Below, piece after piece: positions 1-7,581 of a stretch of DNA of 9,505 bases (the first letter of the stretch is position 1; each line of letters opens with the position of its first letter). Source of the DNA: Planctomycetota bacterium (GTDB lineage: Bacteria; Planctomycetota; UBA8108; UBA1146); contig NZJA01000007.1 of assembly GCA_002691835.1 (NCBI GenBank), positions 1 to 9,505 of the forward strand, read 5' to 3'. A program made the translations under genes and the position numbers. A model generated the notes under the pieces. It had not been told where the DNA came from. It was given only the letters and a program-made list of their open reading frames with translations, and ran no database searches.

Positions 1-1
1 C

Positions 2-2464
2 GCACGCAGAGAACCGGGAAGTCGAGCCGCAAAAACTTGTCTCGATCTTGCCGAAGCCTTAGAGGGTGTTCAGAACGCTACTCAAATCAATCGCAGGGAA
101 GCTCTTGAGGAGTTGCTCACTCCGATGGTTCTTGGTCAGGACTTTGGCGAAGCATCTGTCATAGCAAGGTTCCTTGCTGCGGTCGATACGGCTGGCAGTA
201 GTTCGGCTGGCAGTGGAAAGAAGTACTGGACTGAACGAGCCGATCAGATTGGCAGAATGGCGAGAGCCGAGATTCGCACTTTGGATGATCAGGTCACCAG
301 TCTTCTCAATCTCCGCAGACCTGGCGAAGCCTTGAGGCTTGTTGCCGCTTCCAGGAAGCGACTGACGGGATTTCGAGAGTTTGAAACGATGATGACGGAT
401 CTGGTAGAGGGTGTTGCAGATATAAAATTGAAGGAGCCCCCCCGGCGAATGAAGGCTCCACGTGAATGGAGTGAGCTGCTCGCTCGTTCGCGCAGATATT
501 TAGAGGAGTGTCGTTACTCAGATCTGGCTCCCGTCCTTTACAGGGCTCTATCACTCGACCTGCCGCCGACCGATCACATTCAAGCTCTGGATTTCCTCGT
601 CAAGGCTGGGGCTTTGACAGCGATGTTTGAAGAGTTCATCGAAGGGGCCTCCGGGGGAGATCTGACCGTTCGACTCGCCGGAAGTTCTATCAGAGTCTTG
701 AGGGCGACCCGAGAAGGAGTAGAGCTTCAGCGGGAGATCGCTGGTGGGCAGCAAAATCTTGAGAAAAGTTGGCTAGAGATTACCTCTACAGATAAATCGG
801 CATTGTTCAGATCGGTACCTCATTCGGTGGAAGGCGTCATGGGCTTGGTTTTCCTTGCCGAAATCGCCGGTGATGACGAAGGGTTTCATCGAGGGCTGGT
901 GAATCTGCATCGTCGTAAAAGTGGGGAAGGTCTTGCTGAGGCGATCCTGATGAAGGCTCGTCCAGGGATTCCTGCCGGTTCTGAATTTGTAGAGTTTGAT
1001 GGACGTCTCGTGACGGTTCTTGAAAAAGAAAATTTACTGGCTGAAAAACGTCTTAAGAAAGAGCGGGAACGGGAAGCGATTGCTCAAGCAGAGCGATTAA
1101 GGAAATCTAAAAAAATCGATGTGATTGTCGATTATGTACAGTTGTTGCGCGAGCAGGGTTCGTTCAGCCTGGCGGATCAAATGCTGCGTGAGGTGATCGC
1201 TAAATCCGATGATGCTGAGCAGTCAGCGGAAGCCAGAAGGCTCCTTGCAGATCCATATCTCGCGGTGGTTCCCCTTCGTGAAAGTGGAGATCCCGATAAC
1301 CGGGTTGATTTCTTTATTTTGGGCGATGGTTATCAAGTTAATGATGAACAACAGACGCAGTTTCTCAATCATGCCAAAACATGTGAACGTTTGCTCTTTT
1401 CTGTGGACCCCTTTCGCGAGTATGAGCAGTTCTTCAATTGTTCCGCAGTCCATCTCCAATCGGTCGATAATGGAGTTTCGCGAGAACCTGGTGATATCAA
1501 TAAAGACACGCCTCTTGGGTGCCTCGTTCGTTATGACGTCCTGACTTCCAATGCCGGTAAGGTTTTTACGATTACTGATCGGTTAGGAGAGGCGGGGAAA
1601 GATCGCCAGACGATTGTGATCGCCAATGATGTCGCTGGAGTTGCGACGGGTGGAGGAGGAGTCACGAGCCTTCCCAAAGGAGCATTGGGTCTCGTCAATC
1701 ACGAAGTGGGACATTCCTTCGGAGGTCTCAATGACGAATATGATAATGAACCGGGTCAGGATCCTGATAAGCAGCCACCACCACCGAGGGATGCAGTTGT
1801 CGCGACCCGACCTGCTCCACCGAATTTGATGCACGGAAGTGACAAAGCAGATGTGGCTTCAAAGGTGATTTGGCAGGAATGGATCGATGCCGAAGATCGC
1901 TGGTGGAACAACAGCACTGTCGGGCTCTTCGAAGGGGGAGATCGAAAACCGTATCATGTTTGGCGACCGCAGCTGTCTTGCATGATGCGTGATCTGAGCG
2001 GTTTCTGTGTTGTTTGTATGGAACACATGGTGAAGCAGATTTATCGCAATGTCCGCCCAGTTGACAAGGTCGAGCCAGAACCGGGAGAGCTCGTTCTTGA
2101 AAAAGCGGAGGATGAGGAGGTGATCCTCAAAGTTTGGACACTGCAGCCTCGAACCCATGATCTTGAGGTTGTCTGGCGGGTGCTTTCCTACGGTCTCCAG
2201 AAACCCGCGGCCGCTGGAGGCGCGGAAACCAGTGGTCAAACAGCGGTCAATGATGAGCGTTTGGGAGAAACTTGGCGAAGATCCCAAAGTGGCCTGGATC
2301 CGACAGGGAAAACAGTTCGGGCCGCTCAGCTGCGAGCGAAGGATCTGGAACCCGGTTGGCATCGGGTGCGTTGTTCGATCAAGGATCCGACTCCATGGGT
2401 GTTGCGGGATGACGAGGGCTTGCTGACCCAGGAATTGGAATGGTGGGTGGAAGTTCGCCCCTGA
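2..2464 (+). CDS. M64-family (IgA peptidase-like) zinc metallopeptidase, 5'-truncated by the window edge
   Basis: The reading frame is open from base 2, without a stop before the first internal start-like codon (TTG at 113), so the true start lies left of the window; 820 residues are visible. Numbering from base 2, the zinc-binding motif HEVGH is at residues 567-571, followed by SFGGLNDEY, the M64 signature. The glutamate is the expected general base and the two histidines the zinc ligands. Typical M64 elements flank it: an entry strand DFFILGDGY near 436-444 and a Cys-rich stretch (C660, C669, C672) after the active site. The peptidase domain covers about 420-680. Before it lies over 400 residues of helical, charged sequence with a Lys/Glu-rich segment near 338-370 and a TPR-like stretch. 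After it comes a beta-rich, Ig-like tail ending in EWWVEV. The substrate is unknown; 'IgA peptidase' is only the family name. Export cannot be judged because the N-terminus is missing. Confidence 0.87.
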   Translation, partial: ARREPGSRAAKTCLDLAEALEGVQNATQINRREALEELLTPMVLGQDFGEASVIARFLAAVDTAGSSSAGSGKKYWTERADQIGRMARAEIRTLDDQVTSLLNLRRPGEALRLVAASRKRLTGFREFETMMTDLVEGVADIKLKEPPRRMKAPREWSELLARSRRYLEECRYSDLAPVLYRALSLDLPPTDHIQALDFLVKAGALTAMFEEFIEGASGGDLTVRLAGSSIRVLRATREGVELQREIAGGQQNLEKSWLEITSTDKSALFRSVPHSVEGVMGLVFLAEIAGDDEGFHRGLVNLHRRKSGEGLAEAILMKARPGIPAGSEFVEFDGRLVTVLEKENLLAEKRLKKEREREAIAQAERLRKSKKIDVIVDYVQLLREQGSFSLADQMLREVIAKSDDAEQSAEARRLLADPYLAVVPLRESGDPDNRVDFFILGDGYQVNDEQQTQFLNHAKTCERLLFSVDPFREYEQFFNCSAVHLQSVDNGVSREPGDINKDTPLGCLVRYDVLTSNAGKVFTITDRLGEAGKDRQTIVIANDVAGVATGGGGVTSLPKGALGLVNHEVGHSFGGLNDEYDNEPGQDPDKQPPPPRDAVVATRPAPPNLMHGSDKADVASKVIWQEWIDAEDRWWNNSTVGLFEGGDRKPYHVWRPQLSCMMRDLSGFCVVCMEHMVKQIYRNVRPVDKVEPEPGELVLEKAEDEEVILKVWTLQPRTHDLEVVWRVLSYGLQKPAAAGGAETSGQTAVNDERLGETWRRSQSGLDPTGKTVRAAQLRAKDLEPGWHRVRCSIKDPTPWVLRDDEGLLTQELEWWVEVRP

Positions 2465-2491
2465 AGACTCCATGATAAGTCAACGCCGCCC

Positions 2492-2514
2492 GTACAGCCC
2501 CTCTGGGGTTGTGC
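2492..2514 (+). terminator. Hairpin between the peptidase and ATPase genes, possible weak terminator
   Basis: Arms 2492-2501 and 2505-2514 can form a 10-bp stem with two G-T wobbles and a TCT loop, including a run of four G-C pairs next to the loop. The following bases (CTCTTATTC) are pyrimidine-rich but contain no clear T run, so termination would be weak. It sits about 28 nt after the peptidase stop and 25 nt before the ATPase GTG. It could attenuate read-through or stabilise the upstream mRNA end. Confidence 0.35.
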
Positions 2515-2539
2515 CTCTTATTCGAAATGAGGTTCCCCT

Positions 2540-3364
2540 GTGTCAGAGCTGAAGACCATCGCTATTACCAGTGGCAAGGGCGGCGTCGGAAAAACTCACC
2601 TTTCCGTGGCTTCCTGTATCGAATGGGCCCGATGTGGAAAGCGAGTGATCCTGGTTGATATCGACCTGAACACTCCCAATTCCCACATTTACCTCTCGGT
2701 CAAAAAGCCGAAGTGGACCATCAAGGAAGTCTTGCGGGGAGAATGCTCTCTGGAGCAAGCGCTGATTGAGATTCCTGTTCAGTATTGGGCAGAGAACGAT
2801 CAACCCACAGGGGGATCTCTACATCTTCTGGCAGGGTCAGTGGATGGGGCCGAGTTGCTGGAGATGTCGTCCGGGGATCATCTGCGGATTCAGGAAATCC
2901 TCTCAGATCATTCTGAAATGGCAGACATTTTGGTTTTTGATACGGGAGCAGGGGTCGACCACCATTTGCTGTTTTGTTGTGAGTTTTGTCAGGAAGTGAT
3001 GGTCGTTACAAACCCCGAAGCCTCTGCAAGAGCCGATGCGATCAAGGTTCTCAACTTCGTTGGTGCTCTTGAGTCTTCTCCTCGTCGTTGGCTGATTCCC
3101 AACCTTGTCGAGGACCCGGTCGGGGGAAGATGGCTCTTCGATTACTTTCAGAAAAAAATGAAAGATATTCAATGGGCTGGTGCGATCCGGGAAGACAGAG
3201 CTCTGAGAGATGCGGCAATGAGTGGGAAAATGATTTCGGTCGAAGAACCCGGTGCTGTCTCTTCAGGGGATATTCGTAGTATCGCCAGAGCCATTCTTGG
3301 CCATGGCGGAGAAGAAACCGATGGAGAGTTTCTGCAACGAATCGATGACATCATCGGTGCTTAG
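2540..3364 (+). CDS. MinD/FlhG-type P-loop ATPase (ParA/MinD superfamily)
   Basis: This 274-residue protein has a deviant Walker A motif SGKGGVGKT at residues 11-19, with signature lysine K13 and K18. The switch I/Walker A' region is VDIDLN (D40, D42), and Walker B is ILVFDTGAG (D134). That order defines SIMIBI-class ATPases of the MinD/ParA/FlhG type, which dimerise on ATP and position cellular structures. The stretch VVTNPEASARADAIKVL (155-171) resembles FlhG/MinD more than plasmid ParA. No amphipathic C-terminal membrane-targeting helix of MinD type is obvious, and no minC, minE, parB or flagellar gene is visible, so the cargo is unknown. A cysteine cluster, CCEFC, lies at 146-150 just after Walker B. 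The start is GTG, chosen because TGAGG at 2528-2532 is 7 nt upstream and the Walker A then sits at the usual distance. It may be co-transcribed with the peptidase gene 75 bp upstream. Confidence 0.85.
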   Translation: MSELKTIAITSGKGGVGKTHLSVASCIEWARCGKRVILVDIDLNTPNSHIYLSVKKPKWTIKEVLRGECSLEQALIEIPVQYWAENDQPTGGSLHLLAGSVDGAELLEMSSGDHLRIQEILSDHSEMADILVFDTGAGVDHHLLFCCEFCQEVMVVTNPEASARADAIKVLNFVGALESSPRRWLIPNLVEDPVGGRWLFDYFQKKMKDIQWAGAIREDRALRDAAMSGKMISVEEPGAVSSGDIRSIARAILGHGGEETDGEFLQRIDDIIGA

Positions 3365-3424
3365 GGCATCGGTGATGGAAAACTTCACTTCATTCTTCTT
3401 GTGAGCCGGCCGCTGTCTGAGAAC

Positions 3425-3455
3425 AAAAAAATCCAGCGCGCGAACGCACTGGATT
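3425..3455 (-). terminator. Rho-independent terminator of rpmH
   Basis: Read on the minus strand, arms 3455-3445 and 3440-3430 form an 11-bp stem with one G-T wobble, closed by the stable tetraloop TTCG, and are followed directly by a five-T extension of the T tract (3429-3425) and GTTC. It lies about 40 nt beyond the rpmH stop. On the plus strand the same stem is followed by CCGATTTCTTGG, so it may also stop transcription from the converging ATPase gene, less efficiently. Confidence 0.88.
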
Positions 3456-3496
3456 CCGATTTCTTGGATAGGTTTGGGATTTCTCCCCGACGGCAC

Positions 3497-3634
3497 TTAA
3501 CTCCAGGCTGTCAGACGGGTGGTTCCCTTACGGCGGCGTGAATTGATCTGCTTACGACCGGCCTTGGTCTTCATGCGGGCGCGGAATCCCTGGCGTTTGC
3601 GCTTGATGCCGCTTTTTCTGATCCTGACCTTCAT
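3497..3634 (-). CDS. rpmH: Ribosomal protein L34 (bL34)
   Basis: The 45-residue product starts MKVRIRKSGIKRKRQ and continues GFRARMKTKAGRKQINS, then RRRKGTTRLTAWS. The core KRxRQGFRARMxTKxGRxxxxxRRRKGxxRLT is the bL34 signature, and the size and strong Arg/Lys content match the family. L34 is a small rRNA-binding protein of the 50S subunit. The ATG at 3634 is supported by GGAGG at 3643-3639 with a 4-nt gap. In most bacteria rpmH is followed by rnpA; here a strong terminator follows instead and the next gene converges from the other strand, so rpmH is a single-gene unit. The frame beyond the stop shows no RnpA-like RNR motif. The gene is easily missed because it is short. Confidence 0.95.
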   Translation of the reverse strand: MKVRIRKSGIKRKRQGFRARMKTKAGRKQINSRRRKGTTRLTAWS

Positions 3635-3666
3635 ATTTCCTCCGTGAATTTATTTACCGAATCGGA

Positions 3667-3695
3667 AGTCTATCTGTCTCGGCTTCCGCGTGCAA
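3667..3695 (-). promoter_or_regulatory. Possible sigma70-type promoter of rpmH
   Basis: On the minus strand TTGCAC (3695-3690) is separated by 17 nt from TAGACT (3672-3667). The -35 box matches consensus at three of six positions and the -10 at four of six; the spacing is ideal and the -10 ends 32 nt before the ATG. No other gene in this gap explains how rpmH is expressed, but the boxes are imperfect and promoters of this phylum are poorly characterised. Confidence 0.3.
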
Positions 3696-3741
3696 CGGTT
3701 TCCGCAGAATCGATGGTCCAGAATTGGCCTGAATTGCACCT

Positions 3742-4944
3742 CTAGGGTGTTTTTATGGGGATTTTCGGAACCAGAATCTCCAGTAGCCATGGTTTTCGAG
3801 GGGGAGTGGAAAAGGTGAGTTTTCTGGCAGAGGTGGGGCCTGGGGTCGTGGACAGTGCCATTTTTCGGGTCTGAAACCGGCCCTGTGATCGAGTGATCTC
3901 AAATCCCGAGCCCCATGGCCCATCGTGGAGGTAAATGGCGGAGTCTTCCCAAGACAGAGCTTTATTTCCGGAAGGCCCGGTTGTGCCTCCCCCAAAAGCT
4001 CCCATCAGCCCATCTTCCTCAGAGGAAGGTGGGAATCGAAACGCGTATTGAGATTTGGGTTGGATTTCAAAGAGGAGATCCCCGAGTTGGATTTTCAGTT
4101 CTTGTTGAATCGGTTTATCGATCTTCAGTCGCAGAGAGCGGACTGTTTCAGGAAGCAAGATTGAAGATTCTGGGCCAAGACCCGTTTTCTTGGGATCTGC
4201 CTGCTGAGGAAGTTCTTCGACCGGAATCCAATGGTGAGTCCCCAAATCACGAATACGGATGTTTCTCCATCTCACCTGAAGGGGTTCTTTCTGCTGAGCA
4301 CTGACACCATGAACCTGTAGCCCAATCACCCCTGAGATTCTTTTTCCGCTCCATGTTCTGGCTGCGAAAACATCATTCAAACGGGTTTCTATCAATGCAC
4401 CCTTGGCGACGACCCGAACTTGGTTCCAATCGTCCAATTTATGAGCAGCGATCGCAGGAGCATTTTCTGATAGATCACAGAGCCAACCTCGATCTCCTTC
4501 TTCAAAGATTCCAGCACTCCAGAATCGTTGGCGATTTTCATCCATGTCGATTTCGATTTGGCAGCCACGCATGACCCCAGATTCCACTTCACTGCGGATC
4601 TGAACACCGGAATTGAGCTTGCTGTCGACTTTGAACTCATACTCGAGTTCAAAGTCTCCCCATTTTTTTTCGGTGACGAGGAAGGTGTTTGGACTTCCGG
4701 GAACAGAGGTTCCGCAAACGACTCCATCGGTGACGGTGTATTTTGCAGGGCCGCAGCAAACTTTCCAGCCGGATAAATCTGCAGGAGGAGTTATCTCTTT
4801 CCATGGGGGGGAGGGATTCGATGGGGAGGGATTCGATGGGGAGGGATTCGATGGGGAGGGATTCGATGGGGAGGGATCAGAAACAGTGCTGGAGAGGGCT
4901 TGCAGATGAAGCTGCAGGAACAACAGAACCCAAACAGGAATCAT
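3742..4944 (-). CDS. Secreted DUF1080 (3-keto-disaccharide hydrolase-like) protein with repeat linker
   Basis: The product is 400 residues. Residues 1-19 (MIPVWVLLFLQLHLQALSS) form a Sec-type signal peptide. Residues about 25-45 are a tandem NPSPS linker. A DUF1080 domain fills about 47-233: WKEITPPADLSGW, VTDGVVCGT, WGDFELEYEF, NSGVQIRSE, GCQIEIDMD, DDWNQVRVVAKG, and a final strand WRNIRIRDLG. This laminin-G/concanavalin-like fold is grouped with 3-keto-glycoside hydrolases and is abundant in PVC bacteria. The last ~165 residues match nothing I recognise. A longer form starting at 4980 is possible, but ATG 4944 is preferred: it begins the signal peptide, has GAGGAAAGGG (4962-4953) 8 nt upstream, and overlaps the previous stop as TAATG. 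That implies coupling to the dehydrogenase/cytochrome gene, its likely partner in an extracytoplasmic sugar pathway. Activity on 3-keto sugars is inferred from the family only. Confidence 0.87.
   Translation of the reverse strand: MIPVWVLLFLQLHLQALSSTVSDPSPSNPSPSNPSPSNPSPSNPSPPWKEITPPADLSGWKVCCGPAKYTVTDGVVCGTSVPGSPNTFLVTEKKWGDFELEYEFKVDSKLNSGVQIRSEVESGVMRGCQIEIDMDENRQRFWSAGIFEEGDRGWLCDLSENAPAIAAHKLDDWNQVRVVAKGALIETRLNDVFAARTWSGKRISGVIGLQVHGVSAQQKEPLQVRWRNIRIRDLGTHHWIPVEELPQQADPKKTGLGPESSILLPETVRSLRLKIDKPIQQELKIQLGDLLFEIQPKSQYAFRFPPSSEEDGLMGAFGGGTTGPSGNKALSWEDSAIYLHDGPWGSGFEITRSQGRFQTRKMALSTTPGPTSARKLTFSTPPRKPWLLEILVPKIPIKTP
4811..4877 (-). repeat. In-frame 15-bp tandem repeat (4 full copies plus 7 bp) encoding NPSPS
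   Basis: The plus-strand unit GAGGGATTCGATGGG is repeated identically at 4811-4825, 4826-4840, 4841-4855 and 4856-4870, followed by a partial GAGGGAT. On the coding (minus) strand each unit adds five residues, Asn-Pro-Ser-Pro-Ser, between signal peptide and DUF1080 domain. The copies are identical even at synonymous positions, which points to recent slippage or duplication. Copy number can change without breaking the frame. Confidence 0.95.
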
Positions 4945-7580
4945 TACTGGGTCCCTTTCCTCAAAATGGAATCTGTCCAAGGCGTGTTACGCTTCGCTGT
5001 TTCTTGCCGAGTTTTTGTCACCGTTTCGGGAGAAATGGGATTTTCCAAATGTCCCCACTGCCGACGAATCCATGTCAAAAGACCGGCGATGTCAGCGTCT
5101 TTCAATTTCGGATTTTCCCGGTGACCTGGCATCGTCAAGTCCCATTCCTCGCCATCTACGGTGATGGGTCCCGTTAGGCCATCGAGGATAATTTTGATGG
5201 GGATTTTTTCGTCTCCAAGAAGCCATGGGCTTCCAATCAGAGAAGGGCCGAGTCCCGGCAATCCTTGCCCTCCTGCACCATGGCAGGAGGAGCAGGAAGA
5301 GGCGAATGCCCGGGCTCCAGACTTGGCCAGCCTGCGCTCCTCTTCAGTCCACGGCTGAATCGTTTCAGCGGGGGTCTCGGCCAGCTCGATTTGCCCCAGA
5401 ATCATTTCAACGGGCTTCGCGAGTCCTATGGGAAAGTCATTCCTGATCAATGCTTTCGGCGGCTCGGAAAGGTGGGGAGGCTTCCAACGTTTCTGGCTCA
5501 TGACGAAATGGATTCCAGCGATGACTGCCGGGAGCCGACGGTCTTCTGTGTCCAAATCTTCAATCAAGGTCAATATCAGAGGGAATGAGTGCTTGTCCTT
5601 GAGTAGTGCGGATCGAACGAGCTCATTCAAGAGAGGCTCAAGGCCATCGAAATCATCGGTCTGGAAATCAGCAGCGAGGAATCGGCTGAGTCTTTCAATC
5701 TGATAATCGTCCCATTGACTGATGGCGGCGAGGCGTATTTGTGGAGAATGACCCTGTTTTCGCAAGATGGCCAAGACTTCACTCAGAGCCGTTTCGTCGT
5801 CTTTAAGTGTTGCTAGGGCAATCAAGCGGTGAATCACATCCAGGGTCTCTTCAGGTTCGTCATCTGCTTGCTTCAGGAATTCACGGCACTGATGCCATTC
5901 ATCCGAATGAGGCATTTTTTCAGCAAAAATCTGAAAACCGATTCTGCGTAGCATTCGATCTGAGGCAGAAAGTGCGCTCGAAAGATCCTTGGGTGAAAGA
6001 ACCCCGATGCCATCCAGTACTCGGAGAGCATGGATCTTCCCGAGAGTGGAAGTTTGTCCGCTGTTGAGAATTTCCCGAAGGTCACCGGCGATATTTTCTG
6101 AGCGTGATTCGACCAATAATCTCTGGGCGGTATCACGAATCCAGCCCACAGGATGACTGAGTGCTTTCAGTTGCCCGGAGACATCCTGAAGAAGAGGCAA
6201 TCCAGAGAGACTTGGGGTTCCCTCAAGATCTCCAGGGTGACGAACGATTTTCCAGATTCTTCCGAGACCCACAGGTTCAGCGAGTTTTCGTTCTTCGATT
6301 TGTTTTCTGAGGTAACTGGTGACGAATTGCCGATGCTGAATGATGCCCCGGTACATATCGATAATGTAGAGGTTTCCATCGGGGCCGAGCTTGGCATCCA
6401 CTGGGCGAAATCTTTCATCCGTCGAAGCCAAGAATGCTCGTTGTCCATATTTTGAATGGGGCCAAAGCAGTTGTTGACCTTGGAAACGCCCAGAATTTTC
6501 TTGTAGTTCAAATGCTGCAACGAGATTTCCTGCAGCTTCAGGGACGAATGCCCTGCCATCCCAATCTGCACCCCACTGATCACTTCTGAGAATTGCGACT
6601 CCTGAGGCCGCAGTATTTCGCTGCAGTCTTCCATCCGCTCTCAGCATCGGCTTTTGGTAACCTCGGTTAATCCCAGGATTGATTCGGATGGGATAGGTCG
6701 AAGGATCTGGAATCACTGTTTGACCAGATCGAGCCGGTTGACCAATCGCTCGCCCACTCCATGGATTGGCGAGTAGAAGTTCTGTGGGTAGCGGATCGGT
6801 TAGAATCCATGTGGAGTTGTGATTGTAGTAGAGTCTGCCAAAGTCATCCTGAGCAAGGCCCCATTGGCCTCTGAATGCAGTGGGAGACTCGGATAAAACA
6901 GGCTTTCCCTCAACAAGATCAAACCGAAACTTGCGTTGACTCTTGGCGTTGTAAATCCAGTTGTCGAGCGTTCTCAGCAAGCCATTATCGGTATGCTCGA
7001 CATGGTCGGGATCATCTGTCCCATAGTGACTCACCTCTGTCCGTCGATCACAGCGAAAATCGCCATCGAGATCTTGGCAGTACCAGAGGTGAGGAGGCTC
7101 GCCTATCAGGACTCCACCTTCGACAATACTAATGGCTCTTGGGTTTATCAGTTGATCGAGGAAGAGGTGGCGAGTTTCGTAAAAACCATCCCCATCGAGA
7201 TCCTCAAGGACAGCCACCTGACCCACCGCTTCGGTTTCACCGTCTCCATCAACTGTACGCATGTACCCGCGTAGTTCTACGACCCACAGTCGCCCTGTTT
7301 CATCCCATGCGATCGCAACGGGGTCGACGACTTGAGGTTCACTGGCCACCAGCTGAATAGAAAATCCGGGTGCGATTTGAAATGCTTCAAGAGCTTCAGA
7401 AGGGGAGAGGACCGGAGCTTCTGGTACGTTCCACTTTCGCCAGTTTTCCTGCTGAACTTCTCCTGCACGATCACCATTTTGGCATTCCCCAGTACTGGAG
7501 ATTGAGAACAGCAATAGCAGAGAGAACCAAATCCAGCCTCCGGGAAGCCGCTGGCCGGTGTTGAAAGTCATTGGGCGCAT
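4944..7580 (-). CDS. PVC-type dehydrogenase/HEAT/cytochrome c fusion protein (heme-binding CxxCH protein)
   Basis: This 878-residue exported protein has a basic N-terminus and hydrophobic core WIWFSLLLLFSIS (16-28), a Sec signal. C33 lies near the end but without a proper lipobox. Residues about 67-445 match the 'membrane-bound dehydrogenase' propeller domain of Planctomycetes and Verrucomicrobia: PGFSIQLVASEPQVVDPVAIAWDETGRLWVVE, acidic loops DLDGDGFYE (128-136) and DLDGDFRCDRR (170-180), and KLGPDGNLYIIDMYRGIIQHR (397-417). Residues about 465-740 are HEAT-like helices. The C-terminus is a class-I cytochrome c domain, with heme attachment CSSCH (C763, C766, H767) and M817 in LTMPGH as probable axial ligand. 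It probably oxidises a sugar or alcohol outside the cytoplasm and passes electrons through the heme; the substrate is unknown. ATG 7580 follows the previous stop by one base (TGA-G-ATG), with no good Shine-Dalgarno, suggesting reinitiation; ATG 7571 is an alternative. Its stop overlaps the DUF1080 start. Confidence 0.9.
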   Translation of the reverse strand: MRPMTFNTGQRLPGGWIWFSLLLLFSISSTGECQNGDRAGEVQQENWRKWNVPEAPVLSPSEALEAFQIAPGFSIQLVASEPQVVDPVAIAWDETGRLWVVELRGYMRTVDGDGETEAVGQVAVLEDLDGDGFYETRHLFLDQLINPRAISIVEGGVLIGEPPHLWYCQDLDGDFRCDRRTEVSHYGTDDPDHVEHTDNGLLRTLDNWIYNAKSQRKFRFDLVEGKPVLSESPTAFRGQWGLAQDDFGRLYYNHNSTWILTDPLPTELLLANPWSGRAIGQPARSGQTVIPDPSTYPIRINPGINRGYQKPMLRADGRLQRNTAASGVAILRSDQWGADWDGRAFVPEAAGNLVAAFELQENSGRFQGQQLLWPHSKYGQRAFLASTDERFRPVDAKLGPDGNLYIIDMYRGIIQHRQFVTSYLRKQIEERKLAEPVGLGRIWKIVRHPGDLEGTPSLSGLPLLQDVSGQLKALSHPVGWIRDTAQRLLVESRSENIAGDLREILNSGQTSTLGKIHALRVLDGIGVLSPKDLSSALSASDRMLRRIGFQIFAEKMPHSDEWHQCREFLKQADDEPEETLDVIHRLIALATLKDDETALSEVLAILRKQGHSPQIRLAAISQWDDYQIERLSRFLAADFQTDDFDGLEPLLNELVRSALLKDKHSFPLILTLIEDLDTEDRRLPAVIAGIHFVMSQKRWKPPHLSEPPKALIRNDFPIGLAKPVEMILGQIELAETPAETIQPWTEEERRLAKSGARAFASSCSSCHGAGGQGLPGLGPSLIGSPWLLGDEKIPIKIILDGLTGPITVDGEEWDLTMPGHRENPKLKDADIAGLLTWIRRQWGHLENPISPETVTKTRQETAKRNTPWTDSILRKGTQ

Positions 7581-7581
7581 C

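Noticed and set aside
1859..2473. A 204-codon open frame on the minus strand opposite the M64 gene
   Set aside because: It lies antisense to the well-supported C-terminal part of the peptidase, its translation resembles no family, and it has no convincing ribosome binding site.
3263..3496. A 77-codon minus-strand frame directly after rpmH, considered as rnpA
   Set aside because: It lacks the RnpA RNR motif and basic composition, runs through the rpmH terminator and is antisense to the ATPase gene.
3700..3741. Terminator for the dehydrogenase/DUF1080 operon after 3742
   Set aside because: Only a short direct repeat of GAATTG is present; no stem followed by a T run could be found, so transcription may continue into the rpmH region.
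4811..4877. Possible CRISPR-like array
   Set aside because: The units are contiguous 15-mers without spacers and lie inside a coding gene.
4743..5177. A 144-codon plus-strand frame across the tandem repeat
   Set aside because: It is a by-product of the 15-bp repeat being open in several frames; the minus-strand DUF1080 and cytochrome coding is far better supported.
6167..6634. A 155-codon minus-strand frame within the dehydrogenase gene
   Set aside because: It is in another frame of the same strand, its translation is not family-like, and the 878-residue protein matches its family throughout.
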